Source: Anaerolineales bacterium (GTDB lineage Bacteria; Chloroflexota; Anaerolineae; Anaerolineales; Villigracilaceae). Taken from it: 8,095 bases of DNA. A model generated the notes under the pieces. The model was not told the DNA's origin and did not search any database. It saw only the letters and a list, made by a program, of their open reading frames with translations. Location of the stretch: assembly GCA_028689195.1 (NCBI GenBank), contig JAQTWR010000107.1, forward strand, positions 1 through 8,095, in the 5' to 3' direction. Numbering within the stretch: the first letter of the stretch is position 1; each line of letters opens with the position of its first letter. A program made the translations under genes and the position numbers. Positions 6,164 through 8,095 of this stretch are shown here, piece by piece.

Positions 6164-6170
6164 TATTCAA

Positions 6171-6689
6171 ATGACACTTGGTTCAATTTTTCTTGTCCTC
6201 GCCGTGATCTTGCTCGTCGGCTTGTTCATATACGCCCCGTTTACCGCCCATTCCCGTCGTTTACACGCCGTCGAGACGCTGCAAGTTTCCGCCTTGAAAG
6301 CGGAACGCGACCGCGTCATCAACGCTTTGCAGGAATTGGATTTTGACTTCAATCTGGGCAAAATTCCCGCCGAAGAGTATCCCGCGCAGCGCGGCGCGCT
6401 TTTACAAAAAGGCGCGGATATTCTCCGCAGTCTCGACGAGCTCGCGCCCGTGATTTCTTCCAACAGCGACGCGGAAGCGCGTCTCGAAAAAGCCATCGTT
6501 TCTGGTCGCGCCGATATGGCAGCCAGCGCCCCCGTCGAAGTCGAAGTCAGCGACGACGACATCGAATCCATGCTCGCCGCGCGCCGCAAAGAACGCAAAG
6601 ACAAGTCCGCGGGGTTTTGTCCCAAATGCGGCAAGGCTGCGCTCGTCACCGATAAATTCTGCCCCTCGTGCGGCAAATCATTACAATAA
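6171..6689 (+). CDS. CcmI-like membrane protein with C-terminal zinc ribbon
   Basis: 172 aa. One N-terminal membrane helix (about 4-24) is followed by basic residues (HSRRLH, 27-32), which predicts that the rest is cytoplasmic. A helical, probably coiled-coil stretch (about 36-94) contains ALKAERDRVINALQELDFDF (41-60) and LGKIPAEEYPAQRGALLQKG (62-81). This resembles the cytoplasmic segment of CcmI, where a similar E-L-D...G-K-I-x-x-E-E-Y pattern follows the first helix. An acidic linker (about 98-146) leads to two CPxCGK knuckles (C150/C153 and C164/C167), a compact zinc ribbon. The TPR domain that CcmI uses to hold apocytochrome is absent. Placement between ccmG and a cytochrome gene suggests an assembly role, but this is inference. 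Similar membrane zinc-ribbon proteins occur elsewhere without a known function. Confidence 0.75.
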   Translation: MTLGSIFLVLAVILLVGLFIYAPFTAHSRRLHAVETLQVSALKAERDRVINALQELDFDFNLGKIPAEEYPAQRGALLQKGADILRSLDELAPVISSNSDAEARLEKAIVSGRADMAASAPVEVEVSDDDIESMLAARRKERKDKSAGFCPKCGKAALVTDKFCPSCGKSLQ

Positions 6690-6716
6690 CGTTTACAACG
6701 TCCTTTGAGGAAAATA

Positions 6717-8095
6717 ATGAAACTACGTCATATAAAGTTTTTACTCGCATTTGTATTTCTTTTGGCTTCATGTAATTTCACGCTCGCGGCAGACGTCACC
6801 CCGCCTCCGGGTTACGTTCCGCCGACTCCCATGCCCACGATGGGCGCGCTCTTCCCCGCCAACACGCCCAACCTTGTTGACGGCGCGCAAATTTATATGG
6901 CAAAATGCGCGGCTTGTCACGGCAATACCGGCTTAGGCGACGGCGAAAAGGGCAAACAATTACCCGTCACCGTCGCTCCGCTTGGGCTGGCAGATTTCGC
7001 CCGCAAAGCGAAACCCTCCGCGTGGTTTATGCAGGTCACGCAAGGCAACCTCGAACGCTTTATGCCGCCCTTCGCAAGCCTGAACGATCAGGAAAAATGG
7101 GACGTGGTCGCTTTCGCGCTTTCGCTTCACCTCGCGCCCGATCAAATCGAAAAAGGCAAAACGCTTTTTGAATCCAAATGCGCCGATTGCGCCAAAGACT
7201 TCAACGATCCCGAAATGATGTACGCGCTCACCGAAGACGAGCTTGTCAAAATCATCAAAGAAGGCAAAGACGCCATCCCCGCATTTGGAAAAGATTTTAC
7301 GGATGACGAGGCGTTTGCAGTTGCGGTCTACCTGCGGAGCTTGACCTTCGCCGCGCCGCTTGTCGCCCCCACTGTGACTCCTGTTCCCGAAGCGACGGCT
7401 ACCCCCGAACCCGCCACCCCGCCCGCCGAGACGACGCCCGTCGAGGGAACTCAAACCAGCGCCACGCCTGAAGCCACCGCCGATCAAACCAACGTCACGC
7501 CCGCAGCGACCGTTGCCGCCGTCGAGGGAGTTGGCAGCGTGAGCGGCTCGATTGATAATCAAATCGGCGCGGAACTGCCCGCAGACTTCAAAGTCAAATT
7601 GGTCGCGTATGGACACGGCACAGACCCCAACGCGGGAATGCAGCAAGTCGCTACTTACGAAACGGCGGTCAACGCCGACGGCTCCTTCGTTTTTGAAAAT
7701 ATAGAAATTCCCGAAAATCGAATCTTCGTTGCCGAAGCGCTCGTGGACGGCATCGCCTACAAATCGGATTTTGCCGTTGCAAAAGCGGGCGATACCGCGC
7801 TGACCCTGCCGGCAATCAGTCTCTTCGCCATCTCCACCGACGTCGGCAAATTGACCGTCACTCAGGCGCACGTCTTCTTCGACGTGCAAGACGGCAGATT
7901 GCAGGTGATCGAATTTTTGAATATTTCCAACGCTTCTGATATTGCGATTTCAATTCCCATCGTGGACGATCAGATGACGATTGTAAAAATGCCCGCCAAT
8001 ATGACCAATCTCGGTTTTGACGTGCAGCAGGGCGAAGCGCAGCCCATTGAAACTGCGGATGGATTTGCCCTGCCGCTCTCCGATAAAATATACGG
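6717..8095 (+). CDS. Cytochrome c lipoprotein with a degenerate second haem domain and beta-rich extension, partial (3' end off the right edge)
   Basis: 459 codons are open to the window edge. The start is supported by GAGG 6 nt upstream of ATG 6717, 27 bp after the previous stop. The signal peptide ends in the lipobox LASC (C19), so the protein is probably a lipoprotein outside the membrane. Cytochrome domain 1 (about 52-138) has the haem site CAACH (64-68) and distal ligand M116 in RFMPPF. Domain 2 (about 143-210) repeats the layout (GKTLFESKC...AIPAFG...VAVYLRSL), but its site reads CADCA (155-159) and the expected Met position is Ile186, so it should not bind haem normally. A Thr/Pro/Glu-rich linker follows (about 216-266). 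Then comes a beta-strand-rich region (about 271 onward) starting GSVSGSIDNQ, with SFVFENIEIP at 323-332, resembling carboxypeptidase-regulatory-like or other Ig-like exported domains. It is the likely client of the upstream ccm genes. Its redox partner is unknown. Confidence 0.88.
   Translation, partial: MKLRHIKFLLAFVFLLASCNFTLAADVTPPPGYVPPTPMPTMGALFPANTPNLVDGAQIYMAKCAACHGNTGLGDGEKGKQLPVTVAPLGLADFARKAKPSAWFMQVTQGNLERFMPPFASLNDQEKWDVVAFALSLHLAPDQIEKGKTLFESKCADCAKDFNDPEMMYALTEDELVKIIKEGKDAIPAFGKDFTDDEAFAVAVYLRSLTFAAPLVAPTVTPVPEATATPEPATPPAETTPVEGTQTSATPEATADQTNVTPAATVAAVEGVGSVSGSIDNQIGAELPADFKVKLVAYGHGTDPNAGMQQVATYETAVNADGSFVFENIEIPENRIFVAEALVDGIAYKSDFAVAKAGDTALTLPAISLFAISTDVGKLTVTQAHVFFDVQDGRLQVIEFLNISNASDIAISIPIVDDQMTIVKMPANMTNLGFDVQQGEAQPIETADGFALPLSDKIY

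Noticed and set aside
6105..6170. Longer start of the zinc-ribbon protein
   Set aside because: It would overlap ccmG by 56 bp and add polar residues before the membrane helix, and the ribosome site fits ATG 6171.
6960..7889. Open frame of 309 codons on the minus strand
   Set aside because: It is antisense to the cytochrome gene. The Gly/Arg/Phe-rich translation reflects the complement of Ala/Thr/Pro/Glu codons, not a protein family.

Overview
The window looks like a chromosomal segment of a Chloroflexota bacterium, probably Anaerolineae. This is inferred from style, not from a marker gene. The exported proteins carry Thr/Pro-rich linkers, the cytochrome c maturation (Ccm, System I) genes are an unusual subset with variant motifs, and the spacers hold hairpin-forming repeats. 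GC content is moderate, and the coding strand prefers codons that leave long empty antisense frames.

Left part (1-2167, minus strand): two overlapping genes form an uptake/degradation unit. The upstream gene (2167 to 779) encodes an exported, C-terminally membrane-anchored gluzincin metallopeptidase of the peptidase MA type. It overlaps by 8 bp the start of a family 5 (Dpp/Opp-type) ABC-transporter substrate-binding protein, whose C-terminal half runs off the left edge.

Middle (2168-2393): a 226-bp divergent intergenic region. It holds a sigma70-like promoter for the minus-strand unit with a perfect 16-bp palindrome over its -10 box, a GC-rich hairpin in the expected leader, and a second small inverted repeat towards ccmE.

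Right part (2394-8095, plus strand): a six-gene co-directional cluster, ccmE - ccmF - ccmH - ccmG/resA-like - CcmI-like zinc-ribbon protein - cytochrome c lipoprotein (cut by the right edge). CcmE should carry haem to CcmF, the haem lyase. CcmG and CcmH should keep the CxxCH cysteines of the apocytochrome reduced. The last gene is a plausible substrate. The set is atypical. CcmE has the CxxxY motif instead of the haem-binding His. CcmH has a second Cys pair. The CcmI-like protein has a zinc ribbon and no TPR domain. The second cytochrome domain of the last gene has lost both haem ligands. ccmA, ccmB, ccmC and ccmD are not in the window. Two different hairpin repeats sit in the only long spacers of the cluster, one on each side of ccmH.
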